Positions 1 through 7,279 of a DNA stretch of 30,295 nucleotides are shown here, one piece after another. Position numbers and translations under genes: made by a program. The DNA is from CAZYLZ01 sp964648335 (GTDB lineage: Bacteria > Patescibacteriota > Minisyncoccia > Phycocordibacterales > UBA2100). Each line of letters starts with the position of its first letter. The first letter of the stretch is position 1. The notes beneath the pieces were generated by a model. The model was not told where the DNA came from, searched no databases, and worked only from the letters and a program-made list of their open reading frames with translations. The stretch covers positions 1 through 30,295 of the forward strand of contig CAZYLZ010000013.1 of the NCBI GenBank assembly GCA_964648335.1, read 5' to 3'.

Positions 1-2
1 TC

Positions 3-24
3 GCGAGCAAAATAGTTTGCTCGC
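3..24. repeat. Hairpin beside tRNA-Gln
   Basis: A perfect 9-bp inverted repeat (arms 3-11 and 16-24) with a 4-nt loop lies just beyond the 3' end of tRNA-Gln. It has no clear U-tract on either strand, so it may be a weak terminator or processing hairpin. Confidence 0.45.
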
Positions 25-52
25 TTCCTGCAGCTATCCGCTGCGCTCCTAG

Positions 53-123
53 CTGCCGGCCAGGGACTCGAACCCCAATTAACTGCTCCAGAGGCAGTCG
101 TCCTACCATTAGACGAGCCGGCA
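53..123 (-). tRNA. tRNA-Gln (anticodon CUG)
   Basis: The minus strand folds into a full cloverleaf. The 7-bp acceptor stem TGCCGGC/GCCGGCA begins with U1-A72 and the discriminator is G73, both usual for bacterial tRNA-Gln. The anticodon stem ACTGC/GCAGT encloses loop CTCTGGA, giving anticodon CUG (codon CAG). The T-loop is TTCGAGT. CCA is not encoded. The 3' flank contains a sequence close to TATCCGCTGCGCTC, which resembles the flank of the tRNA-Thr fragments near 24050 and 24230. Confidence 0.93.
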
Positions 124-290
124 ATATATTCACTTTATCTGCGCCAATCTACCGATTTCCATCTTTAGGTTTACACCACTAGTGGAGCCGGCACTTAATT
201 ACTGACTCCCGAAAGAATCAGAAACACCCTGTCAACTGACAAGTCGTCGCATAATAGCAACATTTCTGGGTTTTTTCTAGTCCCCGCCCG

Positions 291-299
291 TGGCATACT
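291..299 (+). promoter_or_regulatory. Extended -10 of a probable leaderless gene
   Basis: TGgCATACT ends exactly 6 nt before the ATG at 306, so transcription would start at or next to the start codon. There is no Shine-Dalgarno sequence. The same arrangement is seen before the genes starting at 6504, 12099 and 13139. No other gene or RNA is visible in 124-290. Confidence 0.5.
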
Positions 300-305
300 T
301 TCCTC

Positions 306-896
306 ATGAACCACCCCGCCACCCCTACACGGCTCGAGACCTTTAGCGACGCTGTCTTTGCGATCCTCATCACCATCATGGTGCTCGAGCTCGGCGCTCC
401 CAACTCGCACTCGCTCGAAGACCTCTACCCCCTCATCCCGATGTTCTTCAGCTACGCGCTCAGCTTTATATACCTTGTCATCTACTGGAACAATCACCAC
501 CAGATGCTCAAGACGTTGGAACACACGACCGGCGGCATCCTTTGGGCCAACGCACACCTCCTATTCTGGCTGTCTCTCATCCCGTTTGCGACCGGCTGGC
601 TCGGCGACAGCCAGTTGGCGCTCGCGCCCACGGTCTTTTATGGCGTAGCGCTCCTCTTGCCCGCGATTGCCTACTACATCTTGCAGCACAGCATCATCGC
701 GTCACAGGGAGAAGACTCGATACTTAAGAAGGCTATCGGGCACGACATCAAAGGTAAAAGCTCACCAGTACTCTACATGCTTGCCATTATCTGCTCACTC
801 ATAAGCCCCTGGGTCTCGTATGTCATCTTCGTGCTCGTCGCCATATTGTGGATAGTCCCCGACAAACGTATCGAGAGTGTGCTCGGTGCCGATTAA
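306..896 (+). CDS. TMEM175/DUF1211 family potassium channel
   Basis: The 196-aa membrane protein has about six predicted transmembrane segments. It carries the family hallmark near the N-terminus, an Arg followed by FSDAVFAI at residues 13-20; in known TMEM175 proteins this RxxxFSD motif lies in the pore helix of the first repeat. Bacterial TMEM175 proteins are tetrameric potassium-permeable channels. The length is that of the short, single-repeat bacterial form. The gene is monocistronic, and its extended -10 six bases before ATG suggests a leaderless mRNA. The family call is firm; ion selectivity is inferred from the family. Confidence 0.85.
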   Translation: MNHPATPTRLETFSDAVFAILITIMVLELGAPNSHSLEDLYPLIPMFFSYALSFIYLVIYWNNHHQMLKTLEHTTGGILWANAHLLFWLSLIPFATGWLGDSQLALAPTVFYGVALLLPAIAYYILQHSIIASQGEDSILKKAIGHDIKGKSSPVLYMLAIICSLISPWVSYVIFVLVAILWIVPDKRIESVLGAD

Positions 897-965
897 CACA
901 AATTTGACCAAATCGGTAACTAGATGCACGATACACTGCAGTCACAACAAGGATGGAGAATCGTG

Positions 966-1151
966 ATGGTTACGCAAGACTTTTGGGGTGATGACCTGCC
1001 GTCGGGGGCATCTACATCTCCACCGTGCCCACCCAAAAAAATGGTGTCGGTCCAAGAGCTCAAGACAGAGCTCGAAAAGATACCGGGAATGAAGGAGGCG
1101 ATCAGCGCCGAGACCGAACGACTTCGGCAGACGAGTAACGATACGAAATAG
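966..1151 (+). CDS. Small hypothetical protein (61 aa)
   Basis: I do not recognise this protein. The start at 966 is preferred over the in-frame ATG at 924 because GGAG lies 7-8 nt upstream. The product is soluble: residues 1-25 are Asp/Gly/Ser/Pro-rich and the second half is a charged, probably helical segment (VQELKTELEKIPGMKEAI). A strong intrinsic terminator follows. It is one of four small free-standing genes in the window with a good RBS and their own terminator. Confidence 0.55.
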   Translation: MVTQDFWGDDLPSGASTSPPCPPKKMVSVQELKTELEKIPGMKEAISAETERLRQTSNDTK

Positions 1152-1161
1152 ATTGTGTGCA

Positions 1162-1190
1162 AGTACCCGATTACCGTCGGGTACTTTTTA
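1162..1190 (+). terminator. Intrinsic terminator after the 61-aa gene
   Basis: A 9-bp perfect stem (AGTACCCGA/TCGGGTACT, 6-nt loop) runs into TTTTTATTT on the plus strand. The T-tract leads directly into the -35 box of the next gene. Confidence 0.85.
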
Positions 1191-1191
1191 T

Positions 1192-1220
1192 TTGACACAT
1201 CGGTATTATTTTAGTATTAC
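1192..1220 (+). promoter_or_regulatory. Sigma70 promoter of the 49-aa basic protein gene
   Basis: Consensus TTGACA (1192-1197) and TATTAC (1215-1220) are separated by exactly 17 nt. The gene start lies 59 nt beyond the -10 box. Confidence 0.8.
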
Positions 1221-1278
1221 TCGTATCGGACCAGTTCCCCGCACTGTGGCGGATCCACAGAACCAACAGGAGTACCCG

Positions 1279-1428
1279 ATGGGACAGCAGCGCAATTTCA
1301 AAAAGGAAAGCCGTGCGCACAAAGGCCAAGCCAAGAGCTGGCCGCGCAAGCGTAAGCGGCAGGCCGAGAAGCGCCGTGCCGAGGCAGCCAAGGCTGCGAC
1401 ACCACAGGTGGCGAGCCGCGCTCGATAG
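1279..1428 (+). CDS. Small highly basic protein (49 aa)
   Basis: The ATG at 1279 follows GGAG by 8 nt. The product is packed with Lys and Arg (for example WPRKRKRQAEKRRAEAAKAA) and has no hydrophobic segment. Such composition suggests RNA or DNA binding, as in small ribosome-associated proteins, but I recognise no family and this is inference. A strong promoter and a clean terminator frame it as a one-gene unit, consistent with a real and possibly abundant protein. Confidence 0.65.
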   Translation: MGQQRNFKKESRAHKGQAKSWPRKRKRQAEKRRAEAAKAATPQVASRAR

Positions 1429-1451
1429 AGCACATGCTCGAACACCTTATT

Positions 1452-1480
1452 CCCTGGTCCAAGAATGGACCAGGGTTTTA
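1452..1480 (+). terminator. Intrinsic terminator after the basic protein gene
   Basis: A 9-bp perfect stem (CCCTGGTCC/GGACCAGGG, 6-nt loop) is followed by TTTTAT on the plus strand. Confidence 0.85.
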
Positions 1481-1501
1481 TATTGCAGCGAGTATGGATT
1501 T

Positions 1502-1509
1502 GATAGAAT
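1502..1509 (+). promoter_or_regulatory. Extended -10 (short-leader promoter)
   Basis: TGaTAGAAT precedes the ATG at 1521 by 11 nt, predicting a leader of only about 4-5 nt. No clear -35 box is visible. The same TGaTAGAAT box is used by the DGR target gene. Confidence 0.45.
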
Positions 1510-1520
1510 GACCCTACCCC

Positions 1521-1949
1521 ATGGAAACCTTCACGCTCTACAACGACATCATAGTCTATTCCGTAACGGCCGACTCCTTCCCAGACGGCATCGTAGCAGC
1601 ACACAAAAAGCTCCATTCGATCATGCCGTTCTCGCCCAAGCGACGCTATTTCGGCATATCGCACCCCGAGTTCGACGAGATATTGTATAAGGCTGCTGGC
1701 GAAGAGCTTACCCCTGGCGAGGGTTTACGATTGGGACTCGAGCCGTTCAAGATACGGCGCGGAAAATATGCCGCGATCACGGTACAGAATTACCGAAACG
1801 ACACCAGCAAGATCGGAGCGACCTTTCATCGGCTCCTCGACCTCCCCACCATCGACCCCGATGGTTACTGTCTCGAGTGCTACCTAAGCGACACCGAGAT
1901 GCGATGCATGGTACCGATCAAATCCCTGCCTCACGGGGAGAGAACTTGA
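1521..1949 (+). CDS. GyrI-like effector-binding-domain protein
   Basis: The 142-aa soluble protein consists of one domain that I match to the GyrI-like/AraC effector-binding fold. Its layout is a short beta strand, a segment with DSFPDGI, then RRYFGISHPE, the IRRGKYAAITVQNY strand, and a C-terminal stretch with DPDGYCLECYLSDTEMRCMVPI that resembles the end of stand-alone GyrI-like proteins. There is no DNA-binding domain, so it would be a ligand-binding or regulator-partner protein rather than a transcription factor. The ligand cannot be deduced. Confidence 0.5.
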   Translation: METFTLYNDIIVYSVTADSFPDGIVAAHKKLHSIMPFSPKRRYFGISHPEFDEILYKAAGEELTPGEGLRLGLEPFKIRRGKYAAITVQNYRNDTSKIGATFHRLLDLPTIDPDGYCLECYLSDTEMRCMVPIKSLPHGERT

Positions 1950-1954
1950 AACGG

Positions 1955-2695
1955 TCACTTCTGCACTACTCTCGAATAGTCAGAGAAATAGACTGATTCT
2001 GGTACTGCAACGGCTCGATCTCGGTACACTCCCATCTTGAATCTGAGCGCCGTATGGTCCGTCTTTGAACCGATCTTGCCTTCGTATCTCATGACAATCT
2101 GTCCGTTTATCCGAGCCTCGCACCCACCCGAGCGATCCGGTCGCACTACGTATCTGAGCGAGAGATCGAGCCACGTGCCTTTTTCTACCGGATATGGCTC
2201 TGACAACCTGCGCCCGCCATCGTCTTCGACAGAGAAAATGAGATTCCCGTTTAGGTAGCGCCACGCCATCGGTGGGCTCGTATTCGAATCGAGAGCCTTC
2301 CATTGCGCAATAACCGTACGGTTATTCGAGTCAACAAACGCGTCATCCACGAGCACCGAGAATGTGTACAGCACTTCTGTCCCCGATGGTATAAGGTTCC
2401 GCTTTGGCTCTCCTATTTCAGCCCTTTCGACCGACTCTTCACCACCGTCACCGGGATACACGGTTATCTTGACCCCACGGCGGCCAAAATATTCTCCAAA
2501 GGCAACACGCTCGCCGTCGGGATGCGACCCTTGCTCCATCCAATGCGAGAGCCAGATACGCGAAAGACTCGGCCCAGAAAAGTCATCGAACTGATCCCCT
2601 GTGTCTGGGACGAGCTCGGGAGCTCGTATCGTATCGTTTACTGTTACAGGTTTCGTAGGACGTTCATTCATGTCTACTAGTATGGTATTCGGCAT
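1955..2695 (-). CDS. Heparin-lyase-like (polysaccharide lyase) protein
   Basis: The protein resembles the heparin lyase I-like family (Polysacc_lyase, a concanavalin-like jelly roll): SHWMEQGSHPDGERVAFGEYFG near the start, RAEIGEP in the first third, a central WHYLNG-like block (MAWRYLNGNLIFSV), then KGTWLDLSLRYVVRPDRSG and RFKMGVYRD near the end. The family binds or cleaves acidic polysaccharides. No signal peptide is visible, which is odd for a lyase. I chose the ATG at 2695; a TTG at 2707 or the ATG at 2671 are alternatives, none with a good RBS. The gene is convergent with the gene ending at 1949. Confidence 0.6.
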   Translation of the reverse strand: MPNTILVDMNERPTKPVTVNDTIRAPELVPDTGDQFDDFSGPSLSRIWLSHWMEQGSHPDGERVAFGEYFGRRGVKITVYPGDGGEESVERAEIGEPKRNLIPSGTEVLYTFSVLVDDAFVDSNNRTVIAQWKALDSNTSPPMAWRYLNGNLIFSVEDDGGRRLSEPYPVEKGTWLDLSLRYVVRPDRSGGCEARINGQIVMRYEGKIGSKTDHTALRFKMGVYRDRAVAVPESVYFSDYSRVVQK

Positions 2696-2775
2696 GGTTT
2701 CGTGCAACCCGACAGGCAGTAGAGGAAATGTGTGATGTCGATGCTCCGTGGTATCCGTAGTTCGCCCCGATACAA

Positions 2776-2802
2776 AAAACCGAGGGATTACCTCGGCTTT
2801 TC
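2776..2802. terminator. Bidirectional intrinsic terminator
   Basis: The 6-bp stem CCGAGG/CCTCGG (2780-2785 and 2791-2796) has A-tract and T-tract flanks, so it can end transcription on both strands. On minus it lies 20 nt beyond the stop of the secreted SdrD-B-like gene. Confidence 0.75.
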
Positions 2803-2818
2803 GCAGTGAGTGTTCTGT

Positions 2819-3979
2819 CTATCGATTACCACGGGTCCGCGACGGTGTTCGTTCATTCCGATCATTCGTGTCATTGCGCGTCGAAGTTGCGTAGCTTTCG
2901 TGCGAGTGGTCATGACCCATGCCAGGCACTGATGTCGTGGCAATAGTCATGTTGGCAAAGTCGACTGTCGCGGTGCTGTTGGCAGTCGTAAGGAGCACCT
3001 TCATGTCACTCGAAGTTTGGTTCCATCCTGTCTTAAGTACCTCTTCGAGGAAGTAGGTCCCAATAGCAAGTGACGGGAAGACGTAGCGACCGTTTGCGTC
3101 ACTCGTCGCAGTCTGTCCTATCGGTGCCCCATATCCGTCGCCAGTATGCAGGTTGATCATAAACCCAGGGAGTCCGGCTTCGCCTGCATCTTTCATGTCA
3201 TTACCGTTTGCGTCGTTGAATACGATTCCGCTCACCGAATTCGGCGTTGTGCTGGCAGTAGGCGGCGTCGTTGTGCCGACAGGTGGCGTGGTGGTGCCGC
3301 CTCCGCTCGTCGTCGCATTCTGGAACTGATATACATGCAGCATGATCATGCTGTCGGTGTCGGGCACAAGATTAAGATCAATCTCTGCATTCTGTGGATC
3401 GAGGTAGGTCAACGACTGACTGTCGTTGTTGCCGTCAAGCGCGACAGGTGTAAATCGCAAGAGCCCAAAATGATACCCTGCCGGCGCCTGTGTCTCGACA
3501 ACCTTCAGGAGTGTGCTCGACGCTCCACTCGTCGTTACGGGGATAGAATAATGAGATATGTCGAGACAGGTGCTCGTCGCTATGACACCGTCGGCATTGA
3601 GGTCAAATCCAATGTTCGACTCGCATGCTTTTATAGGCATGAATGAGCCGTTAGCCGAAAGCGTTCGTGTCTGAGTATCGCTCGTTACCGAGAAATCATA
3701 CGCGGTACGTGGCGCTGCTATGGTACCGGCCACCGGAGTGCTCGACACGAGCCCCGTCGTAGGACACGCGACGACATCATCACCGAGCACATGGATCGGA
3801 GTCTTGCCGTTCTCCATGGCATTAAAATCGGCTGCAGTGCGTATCGAGCTCTTACAGAGATGCGTCATGATCATGACGTCATAATTACCAGGACTTGCCG
3901 CAAAGGCAGGGACAGCCCCGAGCACGCTCGCCGCAAGCGAGAGCACGAAGGAGGCAGAGATAAGCGTTCGGTTTTGCAT
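2819..3979 (-). CDS. Secreted protein with SdrD/Cna-B-like domain
   Basis: The start at 3979 (MQNRTLISASF) is chosen because a clean signal peptide follows, with hydrophobic core and cleavage near AFAAS at residues 25-30; the longer reading to 4147 adds a non-secretory leader. Residues 30-255 are an unrecognised Thr/Ser-rich domain starting YDVMIMTHLCKS. A Thr/Pro linker (GGGTTTPPVGTTTPP) leads to a B-type domain, SGIVFNDANGNDMKDAGE followed by DANGRYVFPSLAIGTYFLEE, typical of SdrD-B/Cna-B repeats that bind calcium or stiffen surface proteins. The C-terminus is polar and His/Arg/Asn-rich with no LPxTG or membrane anchor, so it is probably released or non-covalently held. Confidence 0.75.
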   Translation of the reverse strand: MQNRTLISASFVLSLAASVLGAVPAFAASPGNYDVMIMTHLCKSSIRTAADFNAMENGKTPIHVLGDDVVACPTTGLVSSTPVAGTIAAPRTAYDFSVTSDTQTRTLSANGSFMPIKACESNIGFDLNADGVIATSTCLDISHYSIPVTTSGASSTLLKVVETQAPAGYHFGLLRFTPVALDGNNDSQSLTYLDPQNAEIDLNLVPDTDSMIMLHVYQFQNATTSGGGTTTPPVGTTTPPTASTTPNSVSGIVFNDANGNDMKDAGEAGLPGFMINLHTGDGYGAPIGQTATSDANGRYVFPSLAIGTYFLEEVLKTGWNQTSSDMKVLLTTANSTATVDFANMTIATTSVPGMGHDHSHESYATSTRNDTNDRNERTPSRTRGNR

Positions 3980-4048
3980 AACGATGGTGTAAGTTAGTCG
4001 TAGTAAGGACCTCACAGTATCGAATGCGCATGGAAGTACTATGAAGAA

Positions 4049-4086
4049 TGACGTACTCCCCGGGCTATCGCCCGGGGTTTCTTTTG
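4049..4086 (+). terminator. Orphan plus-strand terminator hairpin
   Basis: CCCCGGGC(tat)CGCCCGGGG-type stem is followed by TTTCTTTT on plus, but no plus-strand gene lies upstream. A near-identical hairpin (CCCCGGGC gtt GCCCGGGG TTTCCTTTT) is at 30253-30280. It could protect against readthrough or end a small RNA. Apart from this and the next hairpin I see nothing in 3980-4260. Confidence 0.55.
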
Positions 4087-4208
4087 GGTCTCGTCGGTGC
4101 GACGGGACTAGCGTACACGCGAGTACGCGGTACGTACAAGGTTCCATTCATCCCCGTGCTCTTTCGTTGTTCATGGTGGTAGGCACCGCACGGGGTTTCC
4201 TGGTTATT

Positions 4209-4240
4209 AAAAAACCGCATCGTGTCAGATGCGGTTTTTC
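4209..4240. terminator. Bidirectional intrinsic terminator
   Basis: CCGCATC/GATGCGG stem with 6-nt loop, preceded by six A and followed by TTTTT. On minus it terminates the exported hypothetical gene ending at 4261. Confidence 0.8.
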
Positions 4241-4260
4241 TTGTAATCGTATGAACCTGC

Positions 4261-4818
4261 TTACATTCCTTGTGTTTCGCTGCTCGCGTTATTCGCATCA
4301 GAGATGGCCGAAGCTCCGGCACCGCAGCTTTTAATCGAGGTCTTGAACGTCTGCCATGCAGACTCGCGCGTCTTCTGCCAGTTCTTCTTTGCGAGTTTGT
4401 TAGCTGCCCCAAAGGTCTGCCATGCTGTCTTGACCGATTTCTTTACGGTATCGGTACCGGTCTGCGCATATGCCGCTGCGAGCGCAGAAGCACGCGTGTT
4501 GTAGGCGTTGTTTATGTCGATACTGTAGGTCGCATTAGCCGCGCTCAGCGATGCCTCGCGGGCAGCGACGACCGTTCCGATGCAGACGATATCGACAGTA
4601 CCCGAGCTCGTTGTCGCGGTACGCATTCCGCGCAATCCCTCCTTGCCCTCGCGTCTTCCGAAGTCGTCTGTGGAGCTCCCGTTACGCAGCATTTGCCGCT
4701 CGATACCGCCGCGGCGATCGTTCTCGGGCTGACGAATTTGATCATTTGTCGTACTCGCGTGCCCACCTCCAAATAACATAAATCCGCCTGCTGCAGCCGC
4801 TAACCAAGTCTTGAGCAT
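4261..4818 (-). CDS. Exported hypothetical protein (185 aa)
   Basis: I do not recognise this family. Residues 1-22 form a short signal peptide (MLKTWLAAAAGGFMLFGGGHA). Residues 23-70 are polar and rich in Arg/Gly/Asn. Residues 72-185 form an Ala-rich helical domain starting VDIVCIGTVVAAREASL and including two WQTF repeats (AWQTFGAAN and AWQTFKTSI), with a Cys near each end that could form a disulfide. It is probably a secreted or surface-associated helical protein. Confidence 0.55.
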   Translation of the reverse strand: MLKTWLAAAAGGFMLFGGGHASTTNDQIRQPENDRRGGIERQMLRNGSSTDDFGRREGKEGLRGMRTATTSSGTVDIVCIGTVVAAREASLSAANATYSIDINNAYNTRASALAAAYAQTGTDTVKKSVKTAWQTFGAANKLAKKNWQKTRESAWQTFKTSIKSCGAGASAISDANNASSETQGM

Positions 4819-4897
4819 AATTTTTTTAGATTGTAAATAACGGCTTCATTGTAACCCCTACAAAGCCGCTTTCAGCGCAGGCATGTGTACAAATCAG

Positions 4898-5848
4898 TTA
4901 TGTCTGTTCGATCAGACAGGTCGCGCCCGAAAAAGTCGAAGCGGTCACATATCGCTTTCCGATCGTGATTCCATCGTGATCCACGACGAGCTCCACAGCA
5001 AGGCCTCGCGATACCGATTCGTTCCAATACTGGTCGAAAATAAAATTGCCGAGCGAATAGAACACTGGTACGCCAGCGACAAATGCATCTTCCTGAACTA
5101 CATGAGGATGTGACCCAAGAATCGCATCAGCGCCCGCGTTTACAAAGATGAGCGACAGGCTCTTTTCGCTAAACGTGGCCGGGCGATATTCCTCCCCCCA
5201 GTGGGTGTAGACGATCACGGTGCGTCCGGCCTCTTTCTCTGCCCGTATCTTATCGGCGGTCGCCTCTGCCGTATCGCCCCCGAACTGGTTGTAGCCTACA
5301 AACGAGATCTTGTTTCCTTCTATCATAGTTCGATACACCGAATCATCGTCCTTGATCCCTCCGAAGTAGGCAACGTCTGCATGTGTCAGGAAACCCTGTG
5401 TCGTAGCAAAACCCTCGAGGCCGAAATTGGTTATGTGGTTGTTACCAATGTTCACGATGCCGATATTGTGCGCCTTGAGTGACTCGGCGGTGCGTGCCGG
5501 GAACGTGAACGAGAAGTTCTCGGGGGAGCCCACCTTCGATCCGCGGCTCTTCGATTCGTTTTCGGTTATCGGACCCTCGAGATTCGCGACCACAACGTCA
5601 AATGACGCGAGCGTTTCTGCCATACATCCGAATACCGCATCATCGCCTTTGCTGTCGATGACGTCCCGGATATGACGGTCGAACTGCATATCGCCCGCAA
5701 AGAGTATGTGCGCCGCGCGAGCGGGATCTTGGGTCGAGACTTGCGCCGGGCGGGTCTCGCCGATCGCCGCGATCATGTGCTGCGGCGTCAGGCTCACCGC
5801 CACCGAGACAGAAACTACCGCCGCCGCCATGAGTACGAGCGTTCGCAT
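4898..5848 (-). CDS. CapA-family metallophosphoesterase-like protein
   Basis: The 316-aa protein has an N-terminal signal peptide (residues 1-22) followed by a full PGA_cap/CapA domain. The metal-site motifs appear in order: FAGDMQFDR near residue 51, VVANLEGPIT near 90, NIGNNHITNFG near 135, VYTHWGEEY near 213, GSHPHVVQ near 245 and YSLGNFIFDQ near 260. CapA proteins act in polyglutamate capsule or envelope polymer metabolism; the substrate here is unknown and no capB/capC neighbour is present. No Shine-Dalgarno is visible before 5848; a GGGCC-type hairpin sits at 5862-5882 in the leader. Confidence 0.85.
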   Translation of the reverse strand: MRTLVLMAAAVVSVSVAVSLTPQHMIAAIGETRPAQVSTQDPARAAHILFAGDMQFDRHIRDVIDSKGDDAVFGCMAETLASFDVVVANLEGPITENESKSRGSKVGSPENFSFTFPARTAESLKAHNIGIVNIGNNHITNFGLEGFATTQGFLTHADVAYFGGIKDDDSVYRTMIEGNKISFVGYNQFGGDTAEATADKIRAEKEAGRTVIVYTHWGEEYRPATFSEKSLSLIFVNAGADAILGSHPHVVQEDAFVAGVPVFYSLGNFIFDQYWNESVSRGLAVELVVDHDGITIGKRYVTASTFSGATCLIEQT

Positions 5849-5973
5849 ATCAATTGAGGATGAAGGCCCTTTGGGGCCCTTTCTGGGACTGAGACGCTTG
5901 ATTCATGGCGCTACAATACCATTAAGTTCGAAAAACCGTAGCATTGTACCCACAGTGGAGGTCAATCTGACTG

Positions 5974-6504
5974 TCAGAAAAAAATGTTGTAGATGATACG
6001 TACGAACGGATCGAAATCGGGTCCGTAGACCATCGAGGCGCCGAGACCTGCAGTAAGTGTGATCGATACTAGGCCCGCGAGCGCAAGGATAGGGCGCAAT
6101 GGTGTATCGAGTACCCAGTGCGCTACCTTCTCCTTGAGATGCCACATGGTTACGACGAACGAGCCGAGTCTTGACGCAATCTTGTCGCCATCTCCTGTCA
6201 CTTCGAAGATACGGATAAGGTATGAACCGCCTAAGACGAAGAAAATGAGTGTGGTGAGAAGCGCCATATGCTCGTGGACCTCGACGATCTGCGCTGTCGA
6301 GCTTCCCGGGGTCACCAAGGACGCCGCTATGCCGCCGGTAACCAAGGTCACGAGAGCTGCAAGTACGCCGGTTATCGAGAGGAATGCTTTGGTGTTCGTC
6401 CAGCCGGTTATGTTCTTATGTACTGACGCAGGTATGAGTTCCGAAAGCGCATACAGTATGAGTATGCCGATGGGAAAGTGTACGAAAAGTGGGTGTAGGT
6501 CCAT
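5974..6504 (-). CDS. DUF2231 membrane protein
   Basis: The 176-aa protein opens with MDLHPLFVHFPIG, the HPxxVHFP signature of DUF2231 membrane proteins, whose histidines are suspected metal or heme ligands. Four or five hydrophobic segments are visible, and another His pair (VHEH) lies near residue 76. The extended -10 TGaTATACT ends exactly 6 nt before ATG, so the mRNA is probably leaderless. The function is not established in the family. Confidence 0.75.
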   Translation of the reverse strand: MDLHPLFVHFPIGILILYALSELIPASVHKNITGWTNTKAFLSITGVLAALVTLVTGGIAASLVTPGSSTAQIVEVHEHMALLTTLIFFVLGGSYLIRIFEVTGDGDKIASRLGSFVVTMWHLKEKVAHWVLDTPLRPILALAGLVSITLTAGLGASMVYGPDFDPFVRIIYNIFF

Positions 6505-6510
6505 AGAGTG

Positions 6511-6519
6511 AGTATATCA
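6511..6519 (-). promoter_or_regulatory. Extended -10 of leaderless DUF2231 gene
   Basis: TGaTATACT on minus, 6 nt before the start codon at 6504. No Shine-Dalgarno sequence is present. Confidence 0.6.
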
Positions 6520-6526
6520 GGCAGTC

Positions 6527-7276
6527 TTAGAGAGATCGATTTAAGAGTGAGTAAGTGGCTTGGTCGAGAAGATTCTCTTCGTGGTCGCGCACGTAACCCA
6601 AGACATATTCATTGAGGGCATTCAATTGCGCGTCGATGGCGGCTTGCTTCTCGTTCCTCTGGTCGGGCGTGAGCTTGGGGCCGCTGCCGCGATTGCTCGA
6701 GACCCGGTGCATCCCGCCGACAAGCTCGTTTCCTTTCGGAGTCCTGAGCGCCTCGGTCATGAGGGCAAATATCCTGATTGATCGCGCGCGTGAGCGAGGG
6801 TCGTCGAGTCTCGCCTGTATGCGCGCTATATGCTCCTCGTCGATCCGTACCGGGTCGAAGGTAAGTGGTAACAACCCTACCGATGCCGCAATGGTTCCGA
6901 GCGTGGTGTACTTGAGCCCGACCCAATACTCTCCGAACCGTCGCGCATCTACGATTGATACATCGTCTTTGGTAATTGACTGTTCGCCATGAGCGGCCTG
7001 TATCTTCTCTACCAGCTCGGCTGCACCTTCGGCAGTCGCTACTGGTATGTGGTGTGCACCATGCCGCGCATGCATTTCGCGGGTAACGAGTTCTAGGTCC
7101 GACTGACGCATCGGGGATTCGATGAATGTCTTCACTTCAAAATGAGGATCTCGCAAGAGCGAGAGACCGAGTTCACTTACGATTCCGATGGGACCTTGCG
7201 GAACGCGGTTGTTCCCCATAAGGAGCGCTTCGGTATGCCTGTCGTGCGCTTTCTTAGGCGGTATGATTTCTGTCAT
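6527..7276 (-). CDS. Hypothetical protein in operon with CTP synthase
   Basis: I do not recognise this 249-aa soluble, His- and Arg-rich protein. It begins 3 nt after the CTP synthase stop codon, so the two are almost certainly co-transcribed and possibly translationally coupled. Residues 1-60 resemble an allelic leader with HEVKTFIES-like strands, the middle holds a helix-rich segment with RRFGEYWVGLKYTTLG, and the C-terminal half is charged and helical (LTPDQRNEKQAAIDAQLNALNEYVLGYVRDHEENL). There are no membrane segments and no catalytic motif that I can name. Confidence 0.6.
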   Translation of the reverse strand: MTEIIPPKKAHDRHTEALLMGNNRVPQGPIGIVSELGLSLLRDPHFEVKTFIESPMRQSDLELVTREMHARHGAHHIPVATAEGAAELVEKIQAAHGEQSITKDDVSIVDARRFGEYWVGLKYTTLGTIAASVGLLPLTFDPVRIDEEHIARIQARLDDPRSRARSIRIFALMTEALRTPKGNELVGGMHRVSSNRGSGPKLTPDQRNEKQAAIDAQLNALNEYVLGYVRDHEENLLDQATYSLLNRSL

Positions 7277-7279
7277 ACC

